Below are positions 15,318 to 22,816 of a stretch of DNA of 37,699 nt, in pieces. This DNA is from an uncultured Mediterranea sp. GTDB lineage: Bacteria > Bacteroidota > Bacteroidia > Bacteroidales > Bacteroidaceae. Both the position numbers and the translations under genes were made by a program. Numbering within the stretch: the first letter of the stretch is position 1; every line of letters begins with the position of its first letter. The notes beneath the pieces were generated by a model that saw only the letters and a program-made list of their open reading frames with translations, did not search any database and had not been told where the DNA came from. The stretch lies in the NCBI GenBank assembly GCA_946056155.1, contig CAMGIP010000008.1, positions 1 to 37,699 of the forward strand, given 5' to 3'.

Positions 15318-15866
15318 ATGAAGAAATTACATTGTATTTCCTTGCTGCTCTTAATCCTCTGTTTGTGCAGTTGTGGATCGAGCAAAAAGGTGGAGAAGAG
15401 TCCCATCAAGACTTTTGTAATGCCCTGTTCCGAGTTAGTAAGCGGTAATGGGGTGCTCCGGGCATGGGCTTCGGGGAGGTCGGACAATGAAACGGCTGCC
15501 CGTAAGAAGGCGCAAGCTGCAGCTGCTGCCGAGCTGGCCGCTATGCTGAGCCGTACCGTTCAAGCCACAACGGAAGACTACACCACTGCCCTGTCGGGAG
15601 CGGATCGCTCGGAATCTCGTTCCCTGCTGAATGATAAGGTGAAAATCTCGGTCAATGAGACCCTCAAGGGGGCTACGATAGCCTGCGATCGCTGGACTCA
15701 TGATGAGGCCACGGGTCAATATACCAACTACATTGTGATGGAGCTACAGGGTGAGGAGTTCCTGAAAATCCTCTACGAAACCTTGGGATCTTCCCGTCAG
15801 ATTGACCGTGAACTGCTTCGCAAGCTCTTCATGGAGAATATCGACAAAAGTGCCAAGAAGGAGTAA
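15318..15866 (+). CDS. LPP20-like lipoprotein
   Basis: A 182-aa lipoprotein: MKKLHCISLLLLILCLCSCGSSKK has a standard signal with LCSC lipobox. The mature part shows GVLRAWASGRSDNETAARKKAQAAAAAELAAML, the Gly-x-Gly/Ala-rich helix pattern of LPP20 domains. Then come VKISVNETLKGATIACDRWT and YTNYIVMELQGEEFLKIL, the closing strands and helix of that fold. A likely outer-membrane-anchored partner for the exported LPP20/CsgG-like proteins upstream. It is separated from them by 348 bp with a tandem repeat and ends the run at a good terminator. Exact role unknown. Confidence 0.75.
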   Translation: MKKLHCISLLLLILCLCSCGSSKKVEKSPIKTFVMPCSELVSGNGVLRAWASGRSDNETAARKKAQAAAAAELAAMLSRTVQATTEDYTTALSGADRSESRSLLNDKVKISVNETLKGATIACDRWTHDEATGQYTNYIVMELQGEEFLKILYETLGSSRQIDRELLRKLFMENIDKSAKKE

Positions 15867-15905
15867 CTCAGTCACCATACGAAGAGATTCTTTCCCTATA
15901 AACCA

Positions 15906-15933
15906 AAAGCCCGGAGCAATAACTCCGGGCTTT
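15906..15933 (+). terminator. Rho-independent terminator ending the cluster
   Basis: AAAGCCCGGAG and CTCCGGGCTTT form a perfect 11-bp stem with a CAATAA loop, followed by a T-rich stretch (ACTATTATTCTT). It lies 40 bp after the LPP20 lipoprotein stop. The stem is symmetric, so it could also act on transcripts from the DUF349 gene. Confidence 0.85.
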
Positions 15934-16032
15934 ACTATTATTCTTCAATTCAAGTCTCGTATATCCTTACATACCGTGAGAGGCCACCCTGTCAGCGTCA
16001 GCGCCATGGCAAATTGACCTGATCAATCCCGG

Positions 16033-17916
16033 TCAGCTATTCTCATCGATAACCTTGATTTTCTCCTTCATCAGTGCAATGTCAGCCTTCAGCTTCTCCA
16101 CTTTACGGTTGATTTCACTCACTAAGCTGTTGCCCTTCTTTGAAGATGCGCTGAGGAATCCCAGGTTGTTCTCATAGGTCTTGAGTTCGCTCATCATATT
16201 CTCCAAGATGCGCACCAATCTTTCCCTCTCGCGGTGCAGACCGTTTCCACCTTCGTTCATGGAGCTGATGGACGAGCGATAGTTACTCAGTTTCTTTTGG
16301 CTGGCAGAGAGGTTGAGCTGATCAAAGAGGTTGTCCACTGCTGTGCGATACTGCTTGTAGATACGGTCCTTGTCCCTGATGGGTACATGACCTATGCTGT
16401 TCCACTCCTTCATCAGCACACGCACTCTCTTGACGGCTTCCACCGTATCTGTTTCCTCCATCAGAGCCTCCACTTGGGCTATGATCTCTCTCTTCTTCTC
16501 TAGATTAGCCTGCTCTTCGGTACGTTGTGAAGAGGTAGCCTTCGCCTTCTGTTCAAAGAAGTAGTCGCAAGCCGCGATGAAGCGTTTCCAGATGCTCTCC
16601 GAATACTTGCGAGCTACAGGACCCGTGGCCTTCCACTCCTTCTGCAGCTTCACGAGGATATCTGTAGTAGCCTTCCAGTCGGTGCTATCCTTCAGCGCTT
16701 CTGCCTTTTCGCAGAGCTGGCGTTTCTTCTCCAAGTTGGCGCTCATGCTCTCCTTCACGCTCTTGTAGAACTCGCTCTTTCGGCGGAAGAACTCATCGCA
16801 GGCGGCGCGGAAGCGTTCGAAGATACGGCTGTTCATCTTCTGCGGAGCATAACCGATGGTACGCCACTTGTTTTGCAGTGCCGTAATCTCTTCTGTCTTG
16901 TTGTCCCAGTCGGCAAATGTCTTGAGCTGGTCAAACTCGATAGCCTCGATAATCTCACAGATGACCGTCTTCTGGTCCAGGTTGTGCTGTTCCATCTCTT
17001 TCAGCTCCTCAAAGTGTTGCTGATAGCGTCGGTTGATGGCGGTAGAGGCGTTTTTGAAACGGAGCCAAATCTCCTCTCTCAACTCCTTGGCTACTGGCCC
17101 TGCCTCGCGGAACTCCTGATGCAACTTTTGCAACTGATGGAAAGCAGATACGGCATCCGATTCCTCCAGCAGACGTTCAGCTGCCTCACAGAGGTGAGTC
17201 TTGATCTCCAGGTTCTTCTTGAAGTCGTATTCACGGAATTCGTTGTTCAGTTTCAGCAAGTCGTAGAACTTCTCTACGTAGAGCATATAGTTCTTCCACA
17301 ACTCGTTGGCATGTACCTGAGGAATGAGTTTCACCTCGTTCCACTGCTGCTGCAGACGTTTGAATTCAGTATAGTTCTTATTGGACTCTTCCGGAGTTTC
17401 CAGCAGGTCCTTCAGCTCCTCGATGATGGAGAGCTTCACCTGATAGTTCATCTCCTTCTCTTTTTCCAAGGCCTCCGCTATGGCATTGCGCTTCTCCTTG
17501 ATGGCCGCCATCACCGTTTTGAACTCCTCCTCCAAGGCGTCCGAGGTGGGTTTGAAATGGTCTGCTTCACCACCGTTTTCTATGAAGGCCTGCTTAGCTG
17601 CTTCCACCCGTGCATTGTGCAGTTTGTAGAAGGCCTGCTTCAGGTTGTCAATTTCAGCTTTGGTCACCTCTCCAGCATGTTCTGCCAGCTGTTTCAAGCG
17701 TTCCAAAATCTCCTCGCGTGAGAGTTTAGCGAGATTCTCTGTTGGTCTTTCAATCTCTTCTGCTGGTGCAGTTTCCGTAGCTTCCGCTTCTGCAGCGGGT
17801 GTCTTCTCTGTCACAACTTCTGGGGTAGCCTCAGTTGCTGTGGTGGCATTAGCAAAAGTTTCTTCTTCCGGCTTAGCCTGTCCTTGGATGAGGCCGGTGT
17901 CTTGAGTATCCGTCAT
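16033..17916 (-). CDS. DUF349 repeat protein
   Basis: A 627-aa largely helical protein with several DUF349 units of about 70-75 residues, recognisable by recurrent LQKEWKATGPVARKYSESIW-like motifs: LQQQWNEVKLIP, LHQEFREAGPVAKELREEIW, LQNKWRTIGYAPQKMNSRIF, MKEWNSIGHVPIRDKDRIY. Each unit carries the W...(G)xxP pattern and a following FRxxxDxFF-type helix. The N-terminus (1-60) is Glu/Ala/Thr-rich and disordered. The C-terminus (about 560-627) is a coiled coil ending in a zipper-like helix. No signal peptide, so cytoplasmic. The biochemical function of DUF349 proteins is not settled. It lies downstream of mgtE on the same strand with a 208-bp gap. Confidence 0.9.
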   Translation of the reverse strand: MTDTQDTGLIQGQAKPEEETFANATTATEATPEVVTEKTPAAEAEATETAPAEEIERPTENLAKLSREEILERLKQLAEHAGEVTKAEIDNLKQAFYKLHNARVEAAKQAFIENGGEADHFKPTSDALEEEFKTVMAAIKEKRNAIAEALEKEKEMNYQVKLSIIEELKDLLETPEESNKNYTEFKRLQQQWNEVKLIPQVHANELWKNYMLYVEKFYDLLKLNNEFREYDFKKNLEIKTHLCEAAERLLEESDAVSAFHQLQKLHQEFREAGPVAKELREEIWLRFKNASTAINRRYQQHFEELKEMEQHNLDQKTVICEIIEAIEFDQLKTFADWDNKTEEITALQNKWRTIGYAPQKMNSRIFERFRAACDEFFRRKSEFYKSVKESMSANLEKKRQLCEKAEALKDSTDWKATTDILVKLQKEWKATGPVARKYSESIWKRFIAACDYFFEQKAKATSSQRTEEQANLEKKREIIAQVEALMEETDTVEAVKRVRVLMKEWNSIGHVPIRDKDRIYKQYRTAVDNLFDQLNLSASQKKLSNYRSSISSMNEGGNGLHRERERLVRILENMMSELKTYENNLGFLSASSKKGNSLVSEINRKVEKLKADIALMKEKIKVIDENS

Positions 17917-18124
17917 TGCATATACTATTTAATCGGCCTGATGGGAAGCCGTGGTTTACAATTTTAGTACAAATAAAGGAAAAAAAAGAATTACTTCATA
18001 TTATTTTCTCATTTTTTTTTCTCCTTCCCCTAATTTTTCTGATTCTCACCATTTTTTCACCCTTTTTATAGGCCATAAAGAACTTTTTTTGGAATATTTT
18101 TCCTCTTTGTGATGTTTTGTTCTC
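17917..18124. other. T-rich intergenic region between mgtE and the DUF349 gene
   Basis: About 200 bp of strongly T-rich plus strand (A-rich on the transcribed minus strand), including a run of nine or more T near 18010. No convincing hairpin, promoter box or ORF. It may hold the leader of the DUF349 gene. Confidence 0.4.
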
Positions 18125-19471
18125 TTACGAAAGCAACACCGTAATGCCCATATAGAGTAACATGCCGATGATGTCGTTGGTAATGGAGATAAAGGGGCCA
18201 GTGGCGATGGCCGGGTCAATCTTCAGTTTCTCTAAGGTCATGGGCACTAAGGTGCCGAAGATGGAGGCAAACATCACCACGGCAAAGAGGCTGATGGATA
18301 CGGAGTAGGTGACCGTAGCTGCGGCTCCGAAGCGGATGAAATTGTATAGATAGACCAATAGGGAGATGATGGTGGCGTTGATGGCTGCCACCAGGGCCTC
18401 CTTGCCTACCTGCTTGAACGTCTCATTGGCCTCCAAAGAGCTGTTGGCCAAACCCTGCACGATGATGGCCGAGGATTGGGTACCTACGTTTCCACCCGTA
18501 CCACCGATGAGGGGGATGTAGAGGGCCATTTCGGGATGAGCGGCAAAGGTGGCGTCGAAGTTGCCGAGTATCATGGAGTTGCCTATACCGCCGAGCATAC
18601 CTATCAGCAGCCAGGGCAGTCGTGCCGAGGTCTGACGCATCAGGTTGTCGTCTGTCTCTACGTCCTTGGACAGACCGCTCGCCAACTGGTAGTCGCGTTC
18701 GCTCTGTTCACGCACCTCATCCATGATGTCATCGACGGTAATCTGTCCCACCAGTCGGCCAATACTATCTACCACCGGCACAGCCACAAGGTCATACTTC
18801 TCAATCATCTGCACCACCTCTTCAGTAGGAGTATCCACGTGCACGGAGAGCGGGTCCTTCTTCATCACATGCTTCACCTTGGATACAGAGGGCGAGGTAA
18901 TCATCTTCTTCAGTGGGAAGACGCCCTGCAGGCGCTCCTCGTCATCGACAACATAGACGTAGTAGATCTCGTCCAACTTCTCTGCCTGCATGCGCATCTC
19001 CTTCAGACATTCGGGCATACTCCAGTTCTCATTGACTGTCACCATCTCTGTGCCCATCAATCCACCGGCGGTATCTTCATCGTATTTCAGCAGATCCACA
19101 ATGTCGCCTGCCTGTTCGATATCTTCGATGTGGGAGAGCACCTCCTCCTGCTTGTCTTCGTCCAGCTCACGCATCAGATCCACGGCATCGTCTGTGTCCA
19201 TGTAATCGACAAAGCGCTTGGCTAGGGTCTCTGAAGGTATCAGTTCAAGGAACTCCTTTCGCGAATCCTCATCCATCTCCACCAGTACGTCAGCCGCTGT
19301 TTCGTTGTCGAGTAAGCGATAGACAAAACGTGCCTCTTCTGCGTCTAGGTCGTTACACAGCTCTGCGATGTCGGCCGGGTGTAGGTTGGCCAACATATTC
19401 TTTACCCCTTCGGTGTCCTTCTGCTCTACACTCAGGGTAAGTTTCTTGATGTCTTCGTCGTTTATTTCCAT
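18125..19471 (-). CDS. mgtE: Magnesium transporter MgtE
   Basis: Mg2+-gated divalent cation channel/transporter of the inner membrane. Domains in order: MgtE N-terminal superhelical domain (to about 130, with repeated LHPADIAELCNDL and ELIPSETLAKRF units), tandem CBS domains (about 135-260, YYVYVVDDEERLQGVFPL and DLVAVPVVDSIGRLVGQIT), and the five-helix pore domain (about 285-458) with LPWLLIGMLGGI, GGTGGNVGTQSSAIIVQGLA and IATGPFISITNDIIGMLLY. The acidic residues of the cytoplasmic Mg sensor and the pore Asp in TNDIIG are present. I prefer the start at 19471 (Met11 of the ORF) because GGAGAA sits about 9 nt upstream; the ORF allows 19501. Length is typical. Confidence 0.93.
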   Translation of the reverse strand: MEINDEDIKKLTLSVEQKDTEGVKNMLANLHPADIAELCNDLDAEEARFVYRLLDNETAADVLVEMDEDSRKEFLELIPSETLAKRFVDYMDTDDAVDLMRELDEDKQEEVLSHIEDIEQAGDIVDLLKYDEDTAGGLMGTEMVTVNENWSMPECLKEMRMQAEKLDEIYYVYVVDDEERLQGVFPLKKMITSPSVSKVKHVMKKDPLSVHVDTPTEEVVQMIEKYDLVAVPVVDSIGRLVGQITVDDIMDEVREQSERDYQLASGLSKDVETDDNLMRQTSARLPWLLIGMLGGIGNSMILGNFDATFAAHPEMALYIPLIGGTGGNVGTQSSAIIVQGLANSSLEANETFKQVGKEALVAAINATIISLLVYLYNFIRFGAAATVTYSVSISLFAVVMFASIFGTLVPMTLEKLKIDPAIATGPFISITNDIIGMLLYMGITVLLS

Positions 19472-19746
19472 CTCTTTCTCCAATTCACGTAGGCTCAACA
19501 CTCTGGTTACTCAGTAGGGGACTCTGTTGTAACGAAAGCTGATGCTGTCCTTAGGTTCTGTAGCATTTTGTCGCGCGAAGATAGTGATTTCTTCTTACAA
19601 TATCTCTTTCTCCCCCTTTTTTTTGCGGAAACCCTCCTTTTTTCTTCCTCGCCCGGCAGCCAGGACAAGGTTGGGGCCGCAGACGGTCCGAGGCTTCGAC
19701 TGCGGTATGGGAGCAGAGTCTGGTGGCTCTTTTTTGCCTCTTTTTG

Positions 19747-19778
19747 TTTGGATATTTCTGCCGGTTATCCTATATTTG
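19747..19778 (+). promoter_or_regulatory. Consensus Bacteroidetes promoter for the GH97 gene
   Basis: TTTG (19747-19750), exactly 20 bp, then TATATTTG (19771-19778) fits the -33/-7 consensus fully. Transcription would start near 19785, giving a leader of about 90 nt. The rest of 19502-19746 holds no supported gene. Confidence 0.8.
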
Positions 19779-19873
19779 CATATCGGAAAGATGGGCATCG
19801 GCACCTACTTTTCTCTTGCTCGCGTGTTTTATGTAAATGAGTTTGTTTATATTCATTTTATCTACTAACTGTT

Positions 19874-21862
19874 ATGAAAATCTTATTCGCATGTATCGGG
19901 CTGGCAGTCTCCCTCTCTCTGCACGCCCAAAAGGAAATCAGCCTACAGTCGCCTGATGGAAACATACGCAGTTCCATCGTTGTGGCGGACGAATTGACCT
20001 ATAGTGTCAGCTGTGGGGAGAAGGTGGTGCTTGCTCCCTCGGCTATCGGTGTGTCACTGGAGCGAGGGACCGAATGGGGACAGAAGGCCAAACTGCAGGG
20101 AGTGACCCGCCGTACGGTCAATCAGTCGGTGGCTTCGCCGCTCTACCGCAACACCCAGATTAGAGATTACTACAACGAACTGGTACTCAGGTTTAAAGGA
20201 AATTGGAACGTGGAGTTCAGAGCCTACAACGATGGGGTGGCCTATCGCTTAGTCAACCGCAACAAGGCTCCCTTCCGCATAGCCAACGAGAAGGTGGAGT
20301 ATCGCTTTCCGGAGGACTGGATGGCCTCGGTGCCTTATGTCAAGTCCGGCAAGGATGGCGACTACCCCTCACAGTTCTTCAACTCGTTTGAGAATACCTA
20401 TACTACGGCCAAACTCTCCGAACTGAACAAGAAGCGGCTCATGTTCCTCCCACTCGTGGTGGACGCCGGCGATGGGGTCAAGGTCTGTATCTCAGAGTCG
20501 CACTTGGAGAACTATCCCGGTCTCTACCTCTCGGCCGAAGAGGGTACATCGCAGTTGACCGGTCGTTTCGCTCCCTATCCCAAACGGGTGGAGCAGGGAG
20601 GACACAACCGCTTGCAGATGGTGGTCAAGGAGACGGAGAACTATATCGCTAAGGTGGAGGGACCGCGGACTTTCCCCTGGCGCATGTGTGTAGTGACCAC
20701 TTCCGACCAGGCGTTGGCCTCAACGGAGATGTCCTACCTTCTCGCTTCCCCATCCCGTGTGAGTGATATCAGCTGGATTAAGCCCGGTAAGGTGGCCTGG
20801 GACTGGTGGAACGACTGGAACCTTGATGACGTCAGCTTCAAGACCGGGGTGAATATGCCTACCTACAAAGCCTACATCGACTTTGCCTCAGCCCATGGTA
20901 TCGAGTATGTGATTCTGGATGAGGGGTGGGCGGTCAATCTCCAGGCCGACCTGATGCAGGTAGTGCCCGAACTGAACCTGGAGGAGCTGGTGAAGTATGC
21001 TACGGAGAAGCAGGTAGGCATTATCCTCTGGGCCGGTTACTATGCTTTTGACCGGGACATGGAACAGGTCTGCCGTCACTATGCCGCGATGGGTGTGAAG
21101 GGGTTCAAGGTCGATTTCATGGACCGTGATGACCAGCAGATGACTGCCTTCAACTACCGGGCTGCAGAGATGTGTGCCAAGTATCATCTGGTGCTGGACC
21201 TCCATGGCACGCACAAACCGGCCGGACTGCACCGCACCTATCCCAATGTGCTCAACTTTGAAGGGGTGCATGGTCTGGAGCAGATGAAGTGGAGCCCCGC
21301 CTCGGTCGATCAGGTCAAGTATGATGCGATGATTCCCTTCATCCGTCAGGTAGCCGGACCGATGGACTACACCCAGGGTGCCATGCGCAACGCCACCAAG
21401 GAGAATTACTTCCCCTGCAACAATGAACCGATGAGTCAGGGTACCCGTTGCCACCAGCTGGCCCTCTACCTCATTCTCGATTCTCCCTTCAACATGCTGT
21501 GTGATACCCCCAGCAACTATCTGCGGGAGATGGCCTGTACCCGTTTCATTGCCGATGTGCCCACCGTATGGGATGAGACCCGGGTACTGAGTGGCAAGAT
21601 GGGTGAGTATGTGGTCTTTGCCCGCCGCAAGGGCAATGCCTGGTATGTAGGCGGTATCTCCGACTGGACTCCCCGCGACTTGGAGGTGGACTGCTCCTTC
21701 TTGGATGAGGCTCCCTATCAGGCCACCCTCTTCCGGGATGGCATCAATGCCGACCGTGTCGCACGTGACTATGAGCAGGTGCAGCAGCAGGTGAACCGTG
21801 GCTCTAAGCTGAAGATTCATCTGGCTCCCGGCGGTGGCTTTGCCATGAAACTGACGCGATAG
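19874..21862 (+). CDS. Glycoside hydrolase family 97, probable retaining alpha-galactosidase type
   Basis: Exported exo-glycosidase (signal peptide MKILFACIGLAVSLSLHAQ). GH97 features: N-terminal beta-sandwich (EISLQSPDGNIRSSIVV...), VEFRAYNDGVAYRL, a TIM barrel beginning VAWDWWNDWNLDD, YVILDEGW, and FKVDFMDRDDQQ with Asp414. That Asp sits where retaining GH97 members (alpha-galactosidase type, as in B. thetaiotaomicron Gal97b) carry the nucleophile. The inverting SusB-type alpha-glucosidases instead use glutamates elsewhere. The C-terminal sandwich follows at about 570-662. Length (662 aa) is normal. It stands alone between mgtE and a convergent DUF554 gene. With pectin genes nearby it could trim alpha-galactosides or arabinopyranosides from pectin side chains; the substrate is inferred. 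Confidence 0.9.
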   Translation: MKILFACIGLAVSLSLHAQKEISLQSPDGNIRSSIVVADELTYSVSCGEKVVLAPSAIGVSLERGTEWGQKAKLQGVTRRTVNQSVASPLYRNTQIRDYYNELVLRFKGNWNVEFRAYNDGVAYRLVNRNKAPFRIANEKVEYRFPEDWMASVPYVKSGKDGDYPSQFFNSFENTYTTAKLSELNKKRLMFLPLVVDAGDGVKVCISESHLENYPGLYLSAEEGTSQLTGRFAPYPKRVEQGGHNRLQMVVKETENYIAKVEGPRTFPWRMCVVTTSDQALASTEMSYLLASPSRVSDISWIKPGKVAWDWWNDWNLDDVSFKTGVNMPTYKAYIDFASAHGIEYVILDEGWAVNLQADLMQVVPELNLEELVKYATEKQVGIILWAGYYAFDRDMEQVCRHYAAMGVKGFKVDFMDRDDQQMTAFNYRAAEMCAKYHLVLDLHGTHKPAGLHRTYPNVLNFEGVHGLEQMKWSPASVDQVKYDAMIPFIRQVAGPMDYTQGAMRNATKENYFPCNNEPMSQGTRCHQLALYLILDSPFNMLCDTPSNYLREMACTRFIADVPTVWDETRVLSGKMGEYVVFARRKGNAWYVGGISDWTPRDLEVDCSFLDEAPYQATLFRDGINADRVARDYEQVQQQVNRGSKLKIHLAPGGGFAMKLTR

Positions 21863-21910
21863 AGCTTTCCCTTCTCGCCTCTTCCCCCTTACTCCTATCG
21901 CATCCTAATC

Positions 21911-22609
21911 TTAGAAGCAACTCTTCATCAGATAGAAGAGGACGGGTACAAGGAGCGAGGGGAGGAGGTTGATGGTCTTGCAATCCTTGATGCCGAGGAT
22001 GGAGAGTCCCGAACTGAGAATCAACACCCCACCTACGATGCTCAGCTCTACACGCATCGGTTCCGGCATGGCCGCGCTGAAGCAGTAGGCCAACATATAG
22101 AAGAAGGTCTGCCAGCAGAAGAGAATGGGGGCAGCCAGCAGCATAATCCATCCGTAAGTGGCGGACAAGACGGCTGATGTCACCAGATCCAACGTGGCAT
22201 TGGTGTAGAGATAGGTGTTGCTCGGTTCGTCAAAGTCCCATCCTCCTGTGGGAGAGAGGGCGGAAAGGACCGGACCGACAATGGAAAAGGTGCCGATGCA
22301 GTAGAGCAGACAGCCCGTGGTCAAACCCTGGATAGACCCTTTGTGCCGGGTGGAGGCCTGTTCAATCCGTTCGGCCAACCGCAGGCGGGTTCCTATCAAC
22401 CCTCCTAAGGTCAAGCTGAGGATAAAGAGCACTGGAAATTCGCTTTTGGCCATTTGCGGCAGGGCTGCATTGGCTCCGAGAATCAGGCAGCAGAGGCCCA
22501 ACCCGTTGAAGAGTGTCTGTTTGTACTTCTCACCGATGCCTGTGCGGAGCAACGCTCCGAGGACTCCTCCGGCCAGAATGGTACAGGTGTTGATTATCGT
22601 TCCTAACAT
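21911..22609 (-). CDS. DUF554 family membrane protein (YqgA-like)
   Basis: A small polytopic inner-membrane protein. I start it at the ATG at 22609 (Met23 of the listed ORF), giving about 232 residues beginning MLGTIINTCTILAGGVLGALLRTG, which matches the usual DUF554 N-terminus; the extra 22 residues of the ORF would be in the leader of a promoter at 22698. Motifs include LGANAALPQM, a Gly-rich GGLIGTRLRLAERIE segment, IVGGVLILSSGLSILGIKDCKTINLLPSLL and about six or seven hydrophobic helices. The molecular function of this family is not established, although transport has been suggested. Convergent with GH97, 48 bp apart, with no obvious terminator hairpin between them. Confidence 0.85.
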   Translation of the reverse strand: MLGTIINTCTILAGGVLGALLRTGIGEKYKQTLFNGLGLCCLILGANAALPQMAKSEFPVLFILSLTLGGLIGTRLRLAERIEQASTRHKGSIQGLTTGCLLYCIGTFSIVGPVLSALSPTGGWDFDEPSNTYLYTNATLDLVTSAVLSATYGWIMLLAAPILFCWQTFFYMLAYCFSAAMPEPMRVELSIVGGVLILSSGLSILGIKDCKTINLLPSLLVPVLFYLMKSCF

Positions 22610-22697
22610 ATCGTATATGTTTTGATTGATGACAAGTGGAAGTGTGGCAAGTTGCCTCTCAGCAGAGTGTGCCAAGTCAAACTCTCTGTTGAGTGTG

Positions 22698-22728
22698 CAA
22701 AGGTATATCTTTCTCTGGAGTAAACAAA
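22698..22728 (-). promoter_or_regulatory. Consensus promoter for the DUF554 gene
   Basis: On the minus strand: TTTG (22728-22725), 19 bp, TACCTTTG (22705-22698). Predicted start at about 22690, some 80 nt before the chosen ATG, which supports the downstream start codon. Confidence 0.7.
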
Positions 22729-22738
22729 GAAAAAGAAG

Positions 22739-22763
22739 GGAGGTAAAGAGACTCTTTACCTCC
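22739..22763 (-). terminator. Terminator after the ExuT-like gene
   Basis: GGAGGTAAAGAG and its exact complement CTCTTTACCTCC, separated by one base, are followed on the minus strand by CTTCTTTTTCTTTG. It lies 54 bp past the transporter stop and just upstream of the DUF554 promoter. Confidence 0.75.
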
Positions 22764-22816
22764 TTATCTCCCTTTTATGAAGTAGTGTGGTTAATTACCG
22801 CAACAGGTTCTGTCGC

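Noticed and set aside
16873-17721. 282-aa plus-strand ORF opposite the DUF349 gene
   Set aside because: Antisense shadow, Leu/Val/Gln-rich with no motif; the minus strand has clear repeated DUF349 motifs.
19502-19868. Small ORFs of 90-108 aa upstream of GH97
   Set aside because: They overlap each other in different frames across the GH97 promoter and have no motif.
20888-21820. 310-aa minus-strand ORF opposite GH97
   Set aside because: Lies fully within the GH97 gene and has no recognisable domain or start context.
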